Source: Planctomycetaceae bacterium (GTDB taxonomy: Bacteria; Planctomycetota; SZUA-567). Taken from it: a DNA stretch of 37,928 nt. The position numbers and the translations under genes are program-made. Where the stretch lies: positions 1 through 37,928 of the forward strand of contig JAJQBO010000076.1 of NCBI GenBank assembly GCA_021203245.1, given 5' to 3'. Below are positions 1 through 6,663 of this stretch, piece by piece; the first letter of the stretch is position 1; every line of letters begins with the position of its first letter. Under the pieces are notes generated by a model. It saw only the letters and a program-made list of their open reading frames with translations. It made no database searches and was not told the DNA's origin.

Positions 1-4
1 CGGT

Positions 5-39
5 CCCCCGGCAAAACCGCCCGTTTTGCCCGGGGGTTT
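5..39 (+). terminator. Strong hairpin, terminator-like
   Basis: A 13-bp stem with one bulged base (arms about 5-17 and 23-36) closes a 5-nt loop and is followed by TTTA on the plus strand. It would suit the end of a plus-strand gene lying left of the window, or a two-way terminator shared with the antiporter gene that ends at 114. Its apical part, GCAAAACCGCCCGTTTTGC, resembles a palindrome at 37825-37847. Confidence 0.6.
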
Positions 40-41
40 AT

Positions 42-70
42 GTCCGCACGCCGGGGTGAGGTATGGGGGA
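42..70 (+). repeat. Dispersed intergenic repeat, copy 1 (core)
   Basis: The 18-base core GTCCGCACGCCGGGGTGA (42-59) recurs exactly at 29765-29782, and a shorter form lies at 33295-33306. All copies are followed by a G-rich stretch and read in the same direction. Function unknown. Confidence 0.6.
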
Positions 71-83
71 GGTTGGGGGGCTG

Positions 84-108
84 AGGACTTGCCGAGCTCA
101 CAAGTCCT
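84..108 (-). terminator. Stem-loop after antiporter gene
   Basis: Perfect 8-bp arms AGGACTTG (84-91) and CAAGTCCT (101-108) flank a 9-nt loop just downstream of the antiporter stop codon at 114-116. There is no clear T tract on the minus strand, so intrinsic termination is only plausible. Confidence 0.4.
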
Positions 109-113
109 AGCCT

Positions 114-2342
114 TCAACTGGACGGTTTTGCGTCGCCGCCCGTGATCAGCCGTTCGACGAGCGAAGCGTTTTTGCTGCCGATCAAGAGCTTCACCACTTC
201 CTCCGCGTCGGCGGCGTTGACGACCCGGTCGACCATTTCCTTGGTGCGGAGCGCGCCGGTGATGCTGGCGAGGAAATGCAGGTGCGGCCCGGACGTGTTT
301 TTCGGGCTTGCCACCATGATCATCAGCCGGACCGGCGTGCCGTCCAGACTGGTGAAGTTCATGCCGTCAGGGCACAGGCCGACCGCCGCCATGACGTGCT
401 CGACCACCTCGGACCGGCCGTGGGGCATGGAGACGCCGAACTCCAGTTCGGTCGGCGCGGCGGCTTCACGCTCGAAAATCGACTCAAGCACCGCCTCCTC
501 GCACTTGATCGGCAAACCGCCGCCGTCGAGATGGCGCACCAGCTCGCGAATGGCGTCCTGCTTGTCCCTGGAGACCAGGCGCATGACGACGCAGTCGGAA
601 CGGAGAATCTCCTGCTTTTCCTTTATCGGCAGGGTGCGAACGCTGGTGACCGACCGCAAGGTGCGGCGGAACTCCTTCGGCTTGGCCATTTCCTTGATGC
701 GGTCCAGGTCCTGGTGCATCTCGACCAGCGCCTCGTAGACGACGGTGTGGATAAAGGTCACGTCGCGGCGGTTGGACGAAAAGACGACGGTGTGGTTGTC
801 CTCGCGCCACATGGAAAACGCCTGGTCGTCCTTGCGGATATGGTAGAGCCGGCTGGCCGAATCGACCATGGAAATAAAGAAGCCTTCGTTCCGGAACGCC
901 GCCAGGATGCTGTGGGTCGCGCCTTCGGCGACAGACTCGGACGGGAAGGGGAAACGGCTCTGGCGGAAGTCGTCGGACGGGCGCTCCACCGTCACGCCCT
1001 TGCCGGGCAGGGCCAGGGCCATCGTCAGGACCGGCGGGGCCAGCATGGTGGTGAACAGGGTCATGATGATGGCGGCGCCAAACATGTCGGCGTCGAGAAT
1101 GCCCGACGACATGCCGATGCCGGCGATGATGAGGGCGACTTCGCCGCGCGGCACCATGCCTGCGCCGATGCGGAATGCGCCGGTCATGTTGAAATTGAGG
1201 AGCAGCGCCGGGACGGCGCAGCCGATGATCTTGGCGATAACCGCCAGGACGCCGAAGATGAGACCGAACTTGATGACCTCGGGCTTGGTCAGCCTGTCCA
1301 GGTCGACGATCATGCCCATGACGGCGAAAAAGATGGGGACAAAGAAGTCCTGGAGGTTGTGGAGGCGTTCCTGGACGATAAAGGCGATGTCTGTCTTCGA
1401 CAGGGACAGGCCCATGACATACGCGCCGATGATCATGGCGAGGCCGGCCGTCTCGAAAATTCCCGCCGCCAGGAAGGCGAGGCCGAGGGTGATGGTGGTA
1501 AAGGCGGTGGGGCTGCGGAACGACTTCAGGAAGCGGCCGATCTGGCTCGAAAATGCAAAGCCGATGGCGGAGAACGCCACGCACACCAGCACCGTCTCGA
1601 TGGCGACATGGGCGATATTGGCCCAGGGCAGGCCGGAAATATCGCCGCTGCCGGCGCGGAGGACGTCAATCAGGCTGATGATGATGGCGAGGCCGATGAT
1701 GCCCAGCACGTCGTCGATGATGGCGGAGGCGAGGATGGTGACGCCTTCCGGCGAATCCATCTGTTTTCGTTCCGACAGGATGCGGGCGGTGATGCCGACG
1801 GACGTCGCCGTGCAGAGCGCTCCCAGGAACAGACACGCGGGCGAAAGATAATGCAGGTTGTCGCCGATGCCGAAGGCGACGCCGGCGAAGTCGCCTGCCG
1901 CGAAGGAGACGACGACGCCGCCCAGGCCGATAACGGTCCCGGCGACCGAATACTTGAGGAACTGGCGGAAGTCCGTTTCCAACCCGACCATGAAGAGGAG
2001 AATCAGGCTGGCGACGGTGGCGAAGCCGTAGAGCTCCGGCGACACCGGCATGCCGCCGCCTTCGGGCAGCGGAAACAGGCCGTGGGGGAAGCCGATCACC
2101 GGCAGGGGTATTTTGCCAAGAAGGTAGGGACCGATGACGATGCCTGCTATCAATTCGCCCAGAACCGACGGCATCTTGATTCGCTTCATGATGCCGCCGC
2201 CGATTCGTACCGCGAAAATGATGACGGCGAGTTGGAAGACAAGAATGACCATGCGGTGAACCATGTCGCCGCCGTGGGAAACCGCTTCGGCGGTTGCCGC
2301 CGCAGTGTCTGCGGCAGTTTCGGCCACGGAATTCATATCCAT
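114..2342 (-). CDS. Cation:proton antiporter (CPA2-type) with C-terminal PTS EIIA-like domain
   Basis: This 742-residue membrane protein should exchange Na+ or K+ for H+ across the inner membrane. Residues about 28-400 are a run of hydrophobic helices with the family's features, including a conserved DD pair in the stretch SAIIDDVLGIIGL. After a cytoplasmic linker, residues about 582-730 match a fructose/mannitol-type EIIA domain, with the expected phospho-histidine in SMPHGR near residue 641. That histidine could couple transport to a phosphotransfer system; this is inference. The open frame runs further upstream, but the ATG at 2340-2342 follows a GGGGG-rich ribosome site at good spacing and leads into a typical N-terminus, so I chose it. 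The gene stands alone, with its own promoter near 2596-2623 and a leader of about 247 nt. Ion specificity cannot be read from the sequence. Confidence 0.9.
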   Translation of the reverse strand: MDMNSVAETAADTAAATAEAVSHGGDMVHRMVILVFQLAVIIFAVRIGGGIMKRIKMPSVLGELIAGIVIGPYLLGKIPLPVIGFPHGLFPLPEGGGMPVSPELYGFATVASLILLFMVGLETDFRQFLKYSVAGTVIGLGGVVVSFAAGDFAGVAFGIGDNLHYLSPACLFLGALCTATSVGITARILSERKQMDSPEGVTILASAIIDDVLGIIGLAIIISLIDVLRAGSGDISGLPWANIAHVAIETVLVCVAFSAIGFAFSSQIGRFLKSFRSPTAFTTITLGLAFLAAGIFETAGLAMIIGAYVMGLSLSKTDIAFIVQERLHNLQDFFVPIFFAVMGMIVDLDRLTKPEVIKFGLIFGVLAVIAKIIGCAVPALLLNFNMTGAFRIGAGMVPRGEVALIIAGIGMSSGILDADMFGAAIIMTLFTTMLAPPVLTMALALPGKGVTVERPSDDFRQSRFPFPSESVAEGATHSILAAFRNEGFFISMVDSASRLYHIRKDDQAFSMWREDNHTVVFSSNRRDVTFIHTVVYEALVEMHQDLDRIKEMAKPKEFRRTLRSVTSVRTLPIKEKQEILRSDCVVMRLVSRDKQDAIRELVRHLDGGGLPIKCEEAVLESIFEREAAAPTELEFGVSMPHGRSEVVEHVMAAVGLCPDGMNFTSLDGTPVRLMIMVASPKNTSGPHLHFLASITGALRTKEMVDRVVNAADAEEVVKLLIGSKNASLVERLITGGDAKPSS

Positions 2343-2595
2343 GTTCGTACCCCCTGCTTCTCGCTGTCGGAGGGGTGGGACCAGGCCGTTACGCCCTGCG
2401 TCTGCCCTCTGCCGAACCATGCCTAACGCGAGCGCATCCCTGCACCCCGCGTCACCGTGAACGGCATACCGTTGTTTCACGAATGAACCCCTTGCCGCAG
2501 GCAGTTGCCACGTTGAGGCAAATGCCATGCGTCAAGGGGGTTATAGATAAACTTGCGGTTGCCGTAACGCCCAGGACTTGGGCAAAATGTTGTAA
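2343..2595 (-). promoter_or_regulatory. Long structured 5' leader of the antiporter gene
   Basis: About 247 nt separate the predicted transcription start (near 2589) from the antiporter ATG. The leader transcript can form a closing helix between 2533-2542 (AACCCCCTTG in the transcript) and 2486-2494 (CAAGGGGTT). The enclosed 38 nt contain two short GGC/GCC hairpins, giving a possible three-way junction. A small ACGG/CCGT hairpin lies near 2461-2472. Such a leader ahead of an ion transporter may be a riboswitch or other cis-regulator, but I recognise no known class. There is no gene between 2343 and 2669. Confidence 0.45.
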
Positions 2596-2623
2596 ATTAT
2601 AGGAGTCGTGGTGTAAATGGCAA
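2596..2623 (-). promoter_or_regulatory. Predicted sigma70-type promoter for the antiporter gene
   Basis: On the minus strand, -35 TTGCCA (2618-2623) and -10 TATAAT (2596-2601) are separated by 16 bp. The -10 is a perfect consensus and the -35 matches five of six. Transcription would start near 2589. Confidence 0.7.
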
Positions 2624-2669
2624 GGGTGGAAATTAAATAGTTTTTGCACGAACGTGTGGTGAAGCGTGG

Positions 2670-3788
2670 CTATTTTTTGCGTTTTCCCCGTTTCTTCGCC
2701 TTCTCCTTTCTGGCCGGCGCTGAATCGCTTTCGGCCTGCACCTGCAGCGGCGGCAGTTCGCCGGTAAGGTTCACCAGGGTCATGCTCAGACGGGACAGCG
2801 CGCCGTCGGCGACATGGGGCAGGCAATCGACCCGCAGCCAGGCGCGGCGGCGATCGGGTTTTTCAATCGAAACGACGGCCGACCGCGCCGTGCGGGTCTT
2901 GGCCGCGACGAGATGGGGCCACTGGTTGTCCGGCAGCGGGCGGTGATTGGACCCGTGGGCGGCAAACGAGTCGCGGTGCGATTCCAGCACCTCCTGCAAT
3001 TCGGCCAGGGAGGTGTGGCCGAACATCTCCAGCCCGAGGGAATTGGAAAACACCAGGTTGACGGACGAATCGAAGACAAGCAGGCCGCAGGGCAGTTCCT
3101 CCCACAGGGTCGGAATGGGCAACCCGTCGACGGCGACCGGTTCGTCCTCGGCCGGATCTTCCACCGCCGCGTCGGTGATTGTCGCCTTTTCGACAACCGT
3201 CTCGACGATGGCGGATTCGTCCGCCGCCGCATCCGTCTCCGCCGTCTCCGGTTTTCCCGACGGTTCCGCCCGGACGCTCTCGCGCGGTTCGGCGTGGAGA
3301 TGGGCGAGGATGTCCTCTTCGTCGGGAATCGGCTCGGGCAGGGACGGCCGCAGGCTGAGGCTGATTTCGCCCACCTCCTGGTCCACGGGTTCGAGTTCCA
3401 CCACCATGCCCTGCATGGCCAGCGTTTCGGCCCGTTCCATGGCGGCGACATAGCGATCGCGGGCTTCCTCTTCCTCGAGGGGGAGGGAAAGGTAATCCGC
3501 CGCGCCGGCGCGGAAATACGCCACCGCCTGGGCAAGGCTCCGGAGCCTCGCCACCACCAGGACCGGAATGGCCCCGGCCGCCGCGAGGAGATCGGCGAAG
3601 ACTTCGCCCTGCGGCCCGCCCGCCAGCTCGGCTGACGCGTAGATGGCGTCCGGCGGCATGGTCCAGTCGGCCGCCGCGCCGTGGGGCAAATGGCGCGCCC
3701 GCGCCCAGCCGCTGAAGGCGTCCAGGTGCTCGGCCAGCGGGTTCCTGTCCGAGTCGATTATCCAGATCAGCGGCAGGTCGTCGTCCAT
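2670..3788 (-). CDS. Degenerate receiver plus PAS-domain protein
   Basis: This 372-residue soluble protein has three parts. Residues about 6-125 fold like a response-regulator receiver: an acidic pair in IIDSD (D12, D14) and the late AGAADYLSLPL stretch are visible. The phospho-acceptor aspartate is missing (A/S at about 51-53) and the usual lysine before proline is L102, so it probably cannot be phosphorylated in the normal way. An acidic, low-complexity linker (about 135-222) leads to a PAS-like domain (about 224-345). The tail is very basic (KEKAKKRGKRKK). There is no kinase or DNA-binding output domain. The ATG at 3786-3788 comes 2 nt after the stop of the transporter gene, so the two are probably translationally coupled. 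I infer a sensory or scaffolding role linked to that transporter. The longer open frame upstream is a shadow of the transporter gene. Confidence 0.75.
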   Translation of the reverse strand: MDDDLPLIWIIDSDRNPLAEHLDAFSGWARARHLPHGAAADWTMPPDAIYASAELAGGPQGEVFADLLAAAGAIPVLVVARLRSLAQAVAYFRAGAADYLSLPLEEEEARDRYVAAMERAETLAMQGMVVELEPVDQEVGEISLSLRPSLPEPIPDEEDILAHLHAEPRESVRAEPSGKPETAETDAAADESAIVETVVEKATITDAAVEDPAEDEPVAVDGLPIPTLWEELPCGLLVFDSSVNLVFSNSLGLEMFGHTSLAELQEVLESHRDSFAAHGSNHRPLPDNQWPHLVAAKTRTARSAVVSIEKPDRRRAWLRVDCLPHVADGALSRLSMTLVNLTGELPPLQVQAESDSAPARKEKAKKRGKRKK

Positions 3789-3790
3789 AG

Positions 3791-5173
3791 TCAGAGAATA
3801 CTCAGCGCGCGCAAGAGCACCACCACCATGACCAGCGGGCAGACATAGCGGAGCAGGAAGCGCAGCACGCCCACGCCGCGAATCGGTCGTTCGCCGTCGT
3901 TGGTCGCTTCCTTCAGCATGTTCTCGACCCCCCAGTAATAGCCGATGAAGATGGAGGTGAACAGGCCGGCCACGATCATGAAGATGTTTTGCGCGATATA
4001 GTCGATGAAGTCGAAAAAGTTCAGGTTGAACAGGCGGACGTCCGCAAGAAAACCTATCCGCAGAAAACCGAGCACCGCGTCGCCGCTGATAATGCCCATC
4101 GACAGCGAGGCGGGGATGCTCAGGATGAGGGTAAAGAGTGAAATCACTATCGCCGCCTTGCGGCGGTGCATCTTGTGCCTGTCGATCAGGTAGCCGACGC
4201 CGACCTCCATCAGCGAGACGTTGGAGGTGATGGCGGCGAGGAAGAGCAGGACAAAGAAAAGGATGCCGAACAGGATGCCCAGCGGCATCTGGGCAAAGAC
4301 CTGCGGCAGGGTGATGAACGTGAGGGTCGTCCCCTGCGTCGGCTCGATGCCGAAGGCGAACACCGCCGGCAAAATGCACAACCCGGCCATGACGGCGGCG
4401 GCGGTGTCGAGGACCGGGATGATCAAGGCGCCCCGGAGCATGTTCGTCTTTTTGCGCATATAACTGCCGTAGGTGATGATAATGCCCATCCCCAGGGACA
4501 GCGACCAGAACATCTGGCCCATCGCGTCCATCACGCCGTTCAGGGTCAGGGCGCTCAGGTCGGGTTTGAACAGGAACACGACCCCTTCCCACACGCCCGG
4601 CAGGGTGAGGGAGCGGACGACCATCACCAGCAGCAGCACGAACAGTATCGGCATCATGATTTTGGAAAACTTCTCGATGCCTTTTTCGACGCCCCGGTAG
4701 ATGATCCACGCCGACCCGATGAGAAACAGCGTCTGCCACAGCAGCGGTTCCCACGGATTGGCGATAAAGCTCGTGAACGACCCGGCGATGTCCGGCGGCA
4801 TGGCTTCGGTGATATAGGTGACAAAGCGGAAAACGTACGCCAGGACCCAGCCGCCTATCACCACATAGTAACAGGGAATAAGCACGCCCGAAAGCACCCC
4901 CAGCACGCCGACAAAGGTAAAGCGCTTGTCCAGGCGTTCGAAGGCGCTGACCGGCTCCAGGCGGGTATGGCGGCCGATAGCCATCTCCCCCAGGACCAGG
5001 GGCAGGCCGGCGATGAGGATAAAGATAATGTAGACGAGGAGGAAAATGCCGCCGCCGTTCTTGCCGGCCATGTAGGGGAATTTCCACAAATTACCCAAAC
5101 CGACCGCCGAACCGGCCAGGGCCATGATAAACCCAAATGAACTCCCCCATTGGGACCGCGATTCCTCCGCCAT
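3791..5173 (-). CDS. Sodium-dependent transporter, NSS/SNF family
   Basis: This 460-residue inner-membrane protein belongs to the neurotransmitter:sodium symporter family, whose bacterial members (LeuT, MhsT, TnaT) take up amino acids with Na+. Its first helix carries the signature AGSAVGLGNLWKFPY, which lines the substrate and sodium sites, followed by KNGGGIFLLVYI. About 11-12 hydrophobic helices follow, and the length is normal. The ATG at 5171-5173 has an AGAGAGG ribosome site 5 nt upstream. It is the first gene of a two-gene unit with the receiver-PAS protein. A promoter is predicted at 5274-5301, back to back with that of rsmH. The substrate is probably an amino acid but cannot be named. 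Confidence 0.92.
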   Translation of the reverse strand: MAEESRSQWGSSFGFIMALAGSAVGLGNLWKFPYMAGKNGGGIFLLVYIIFILIAGLPLVLGEMAIGRHTRLEPVSAFERLDKRFTFVGVLGVLSGVLIPCYYVVIGGWVLAYVFRFVTYITEAMPPDIAGSFTSFIANPWEPLLWQTLFLIGSAWIIYRGVEKGIEKFSKIMMPILFVLLLVMVVRSLTLPGVWEGVVFLFKPDLSALTLNGVMDAMGQMFWSLSLGMGIIITYGSYMRKKTNMLRGALIIPVLDTAAAVMAGLCILPAVFAFGIEPTQGTTLTFITLPQVFAQMPLGILFGILFFVLLFLAAITSNVSLMEVGVGYLIDRHKMHRRKAAIVISLFTLILSIPASLSMGIISGDAVLGFLRIGFLADVRLFNLNFFDFIDYIAQNIFMIVAGLFTSIFIGYYWGVENMLKEATNDGERPIRGVGVLRFLLRYVCPLVMVVVLLRALSIL

Positions 5174-5273
5174 GGCAACCTCTCTTCCGGACCGTCTCCC
5201 GCGGCCGGAAAAAGCCGCGCGCGGATGCGGTCGTCATCTGATTGGACACCCCTCTAAGGTGGCTCATGGGAAA

Positions 5274-5301
5274 ATGATATGGCAACCACGGGTAAAAGCA
5301 A
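5274..5301 (-). promoter_or_regulatory. Predicted promoter for the NSS transporter
   Basis: On the minus strand, -35 TTGCTT (5296-5301), a 16-bp spacer and -10 TATCAT (5274-5279). The start site would be near 5267, leaving a leader of about 94 nt. It is divergent from the rsmH promoter, with 22 bp between the two -35 boxes. Confidence 0.5.
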
Positions 5302-5323
5302 CGGGAAACGTGGTCAAATATCT

Positions 5324-5352
5324 TTGCAGTTGCGTCTTCATTCAAATAAAAT
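5324..5352 (+). promoter_or_regulatory. Predicted promoter of the cell wall operon
   Basis: -35 TTGCAG (5324-5329), a 17-bp spacer and -10 TAAAAT (5347-5352). The start site would be near 5359, about 22 nt before the rsmH ATG. The block TAAAATTGATC recurs exactly in the predicted promoter at 29492-29519. Confidence 0.65.
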
Positions 5353-5380
5353 TGATCGACCATTTGCCGAGAGGAGTCTC

Positions 5381-6286
5381 ATGTCGGGAAACATCGTGTA
5401 TATGCACCTGCCGGTCATGCCGGACGAGGTCATGGACCTGCTCCGGCCGGAAGCGGGCGATATCGCCGTCGACGGCACGGTCGGGCTGGGCGGCCATGCG
5501 CGCCTCCTCGGCGAAGCGGTCGGACCGGACGGTCACCTGATCTGCTTCGACCGCGACCCCGAGGCGCTGGCGCGGGCCCGGCAGCGGCTGGAAGACCTCC
5601 CCTGCGAGACCGACTTTATCAACAGCCCCTACGAGACGATGGACTACGAAGTGCCAGGACTCGGCATCCAGGCGGTCGACCGCATCCTCCTGGACCTGGG
5701 CGTTTCGTCGTTGCAATTGGACAAACCGGAGCGCGGATTTTCCTTTATGCGGGACGGGCCTTTGGACATGCGCATGAATCAGGGGGAAGGGCCGTCCGCA
5801 GCCGACATCGTCAATTCGTGGCCGGAAGCCCAGCTCCGAGACCTGTTTAGCCGATTGGGAGAGGAACGCTTTTCCGGCCGCATCGCGAAAAGGATTGTAG
5901 AAGAACGGGTACTCCGGCCGATAGAAACGACAACCGCCCTTGCGGCACTCGCCGAGGCGGCTGTGCCGTTTCGCGGCAAGATCCATCCGGCCACGCGCAT
6001 CTTCCAGGCCTTGCGGATGGAGGTGAACGACGAACTCGGCACTCTGGCGCGCGGACTGGCCGCAGCGGGCAGGCTGCTGTCGCCCGGCGGGCGGCTGGCG
6101 GTGTTGACGTTTCATTCGCTCGAGGATCGGCTGGTGAAGCGGACCTTTTTGCGCTGGCGCGACCTTGGCGCGGCGCGGCTCGTGACCGCCAAGGCGGTGT
6201 CGTGCGGACGCGGCGAAGCGGTTGCCAACCGCCGCGCGCGAAGCGCCAAACTGCGGGTGGTGGAACGACTGGGGGAGTCTGATTGA
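5381..6286 (+). CDS. rsmH: 16S rRNA (cytosine-1402-N4) methyltransferase
   Basis: RsmH (MraW) methylates N4 of C1402 in the 16S rRNA decoding centre using S-adenosylmethionine. The 301-residue product shows the SAM-binding stretch DGTVGLGGHARLL near the N-terminus, the family block LDLGVSSLQLDKPERGFSF, RMEVNDEL and the closing FHSLEDRLVKRTF. The frame extends upstream to 5279, but the ATG at 5381 has GAGAGGAG just ahead of it and sits right after the promoter, so it is the better start. It opens the dcw-type operon as usual, but no mraZ gene precedes it. Its stop TGA overlaps the ATG of the next gene by one base. Confidence 0.96.
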   Translation: MSGNIVYMHLPVMPDEVMDLLRPEAGDIAVDGTVGLGGHARLLGEAVGPDGHLICFDRDPEALARARQRLEDLPCETDFINSPYETMDYEVPGLGIQAVDRILLDLGVSSLQLDKPERGFSFMRDGPLDMRMNQGEGPSAADIVNSWPEAQLRDLFSRLGEERFSGRIAKRIVEERVLRPIETTTALAALAEAAVPFRGKIHPATRIFQALRMEVNDELGTLARGLAAAGRLLSPGGRLAVLTFHSLEDRLVKRTFLRWRDLGAARLVTAKAVSCGRGEAVANRRARSAKLRVVERLGESD

Positions 6287-6651
6287 TGATACGAGGATTT
6301 GTGCTGGGGGTGGTGCTGTTGGCGGCGGTGGGCTGGTGCATGGTGCAGGAGTCGATTAAACAGACGCAGGCGCGGTACGAACTGGCCGACCTGGCCCGGC
6401 GCGAGGACGAGGTGAAAAAACGCCTCGACAAACTCCGCGCCAAGGAACAGGAACTGCGCAGTCCCACCCGCCTGGCGTCCCTGGTCCGGAAGCACCGCCT
6501 CAATCTGGTCGCCCTTGGCACGACCGAACCGCTGCCCGCGCCGTTCCGGACCGGCAGAAAGCCGGGGCAGATCATGGACGAGGTGAAAGCGGACGGGAAC
6601 CTGGCCGGTGCGGAGATTCCCTGGGACGTCGCCAGCGCGGGCGGAAGATAG
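6286..6651 (+). CDS. ftsL: FtsL-like cell division protein
   Basis: This 121-residue protein has one N-terminal membrane helix (about residues 4-20), then a charged, heptad-like stretch (about 28-68) that should form a coiled coil in the periplasm. FtsL proteins have this build and form a complex with FtsB and FtsQ that activates septal wall synthesis by FtsW-FtsI. The sequence of this family drifts fast, so the call rests on architecture and on the position between rsmH and ftsI, which is conserved in many bacteria. The ATG overlaps the rsmH stop codon by one base; a TTG three bases upstream is less likely. The tail beyond residue 85 is proline- and glycine-rich with no clear domain. Confidence 0.75.
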   Translation: MIRGFVLGVVLLAAVGWCMVQESIKQTQARYELADLARREDEVKKRLDKLRAKEQELRSPTRLASLVRKHRLNLVALGTTEPLPAPFRTGRKPGQIMDEVKADGNLAGAEIPWDVASAGGR

Positions 6652-6663
6652 CGGGGGGAGTCG

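Noticed and set aside
276-2426. Long open frame opposite the antiporter gene
   Set aside because: It is rich in D, H, G, R and Q with no recognisable domain, and it lies opposite a well-conserved gene. High-GC genes produce such antisense frames.
5250-5320. MraZ-type operator (repeated TGGG boxes) before rsmH
   Set aside because: Several CGGG/TGGG words occur, but their spacing is irregular and there is no mraZ gene next to rsmH.
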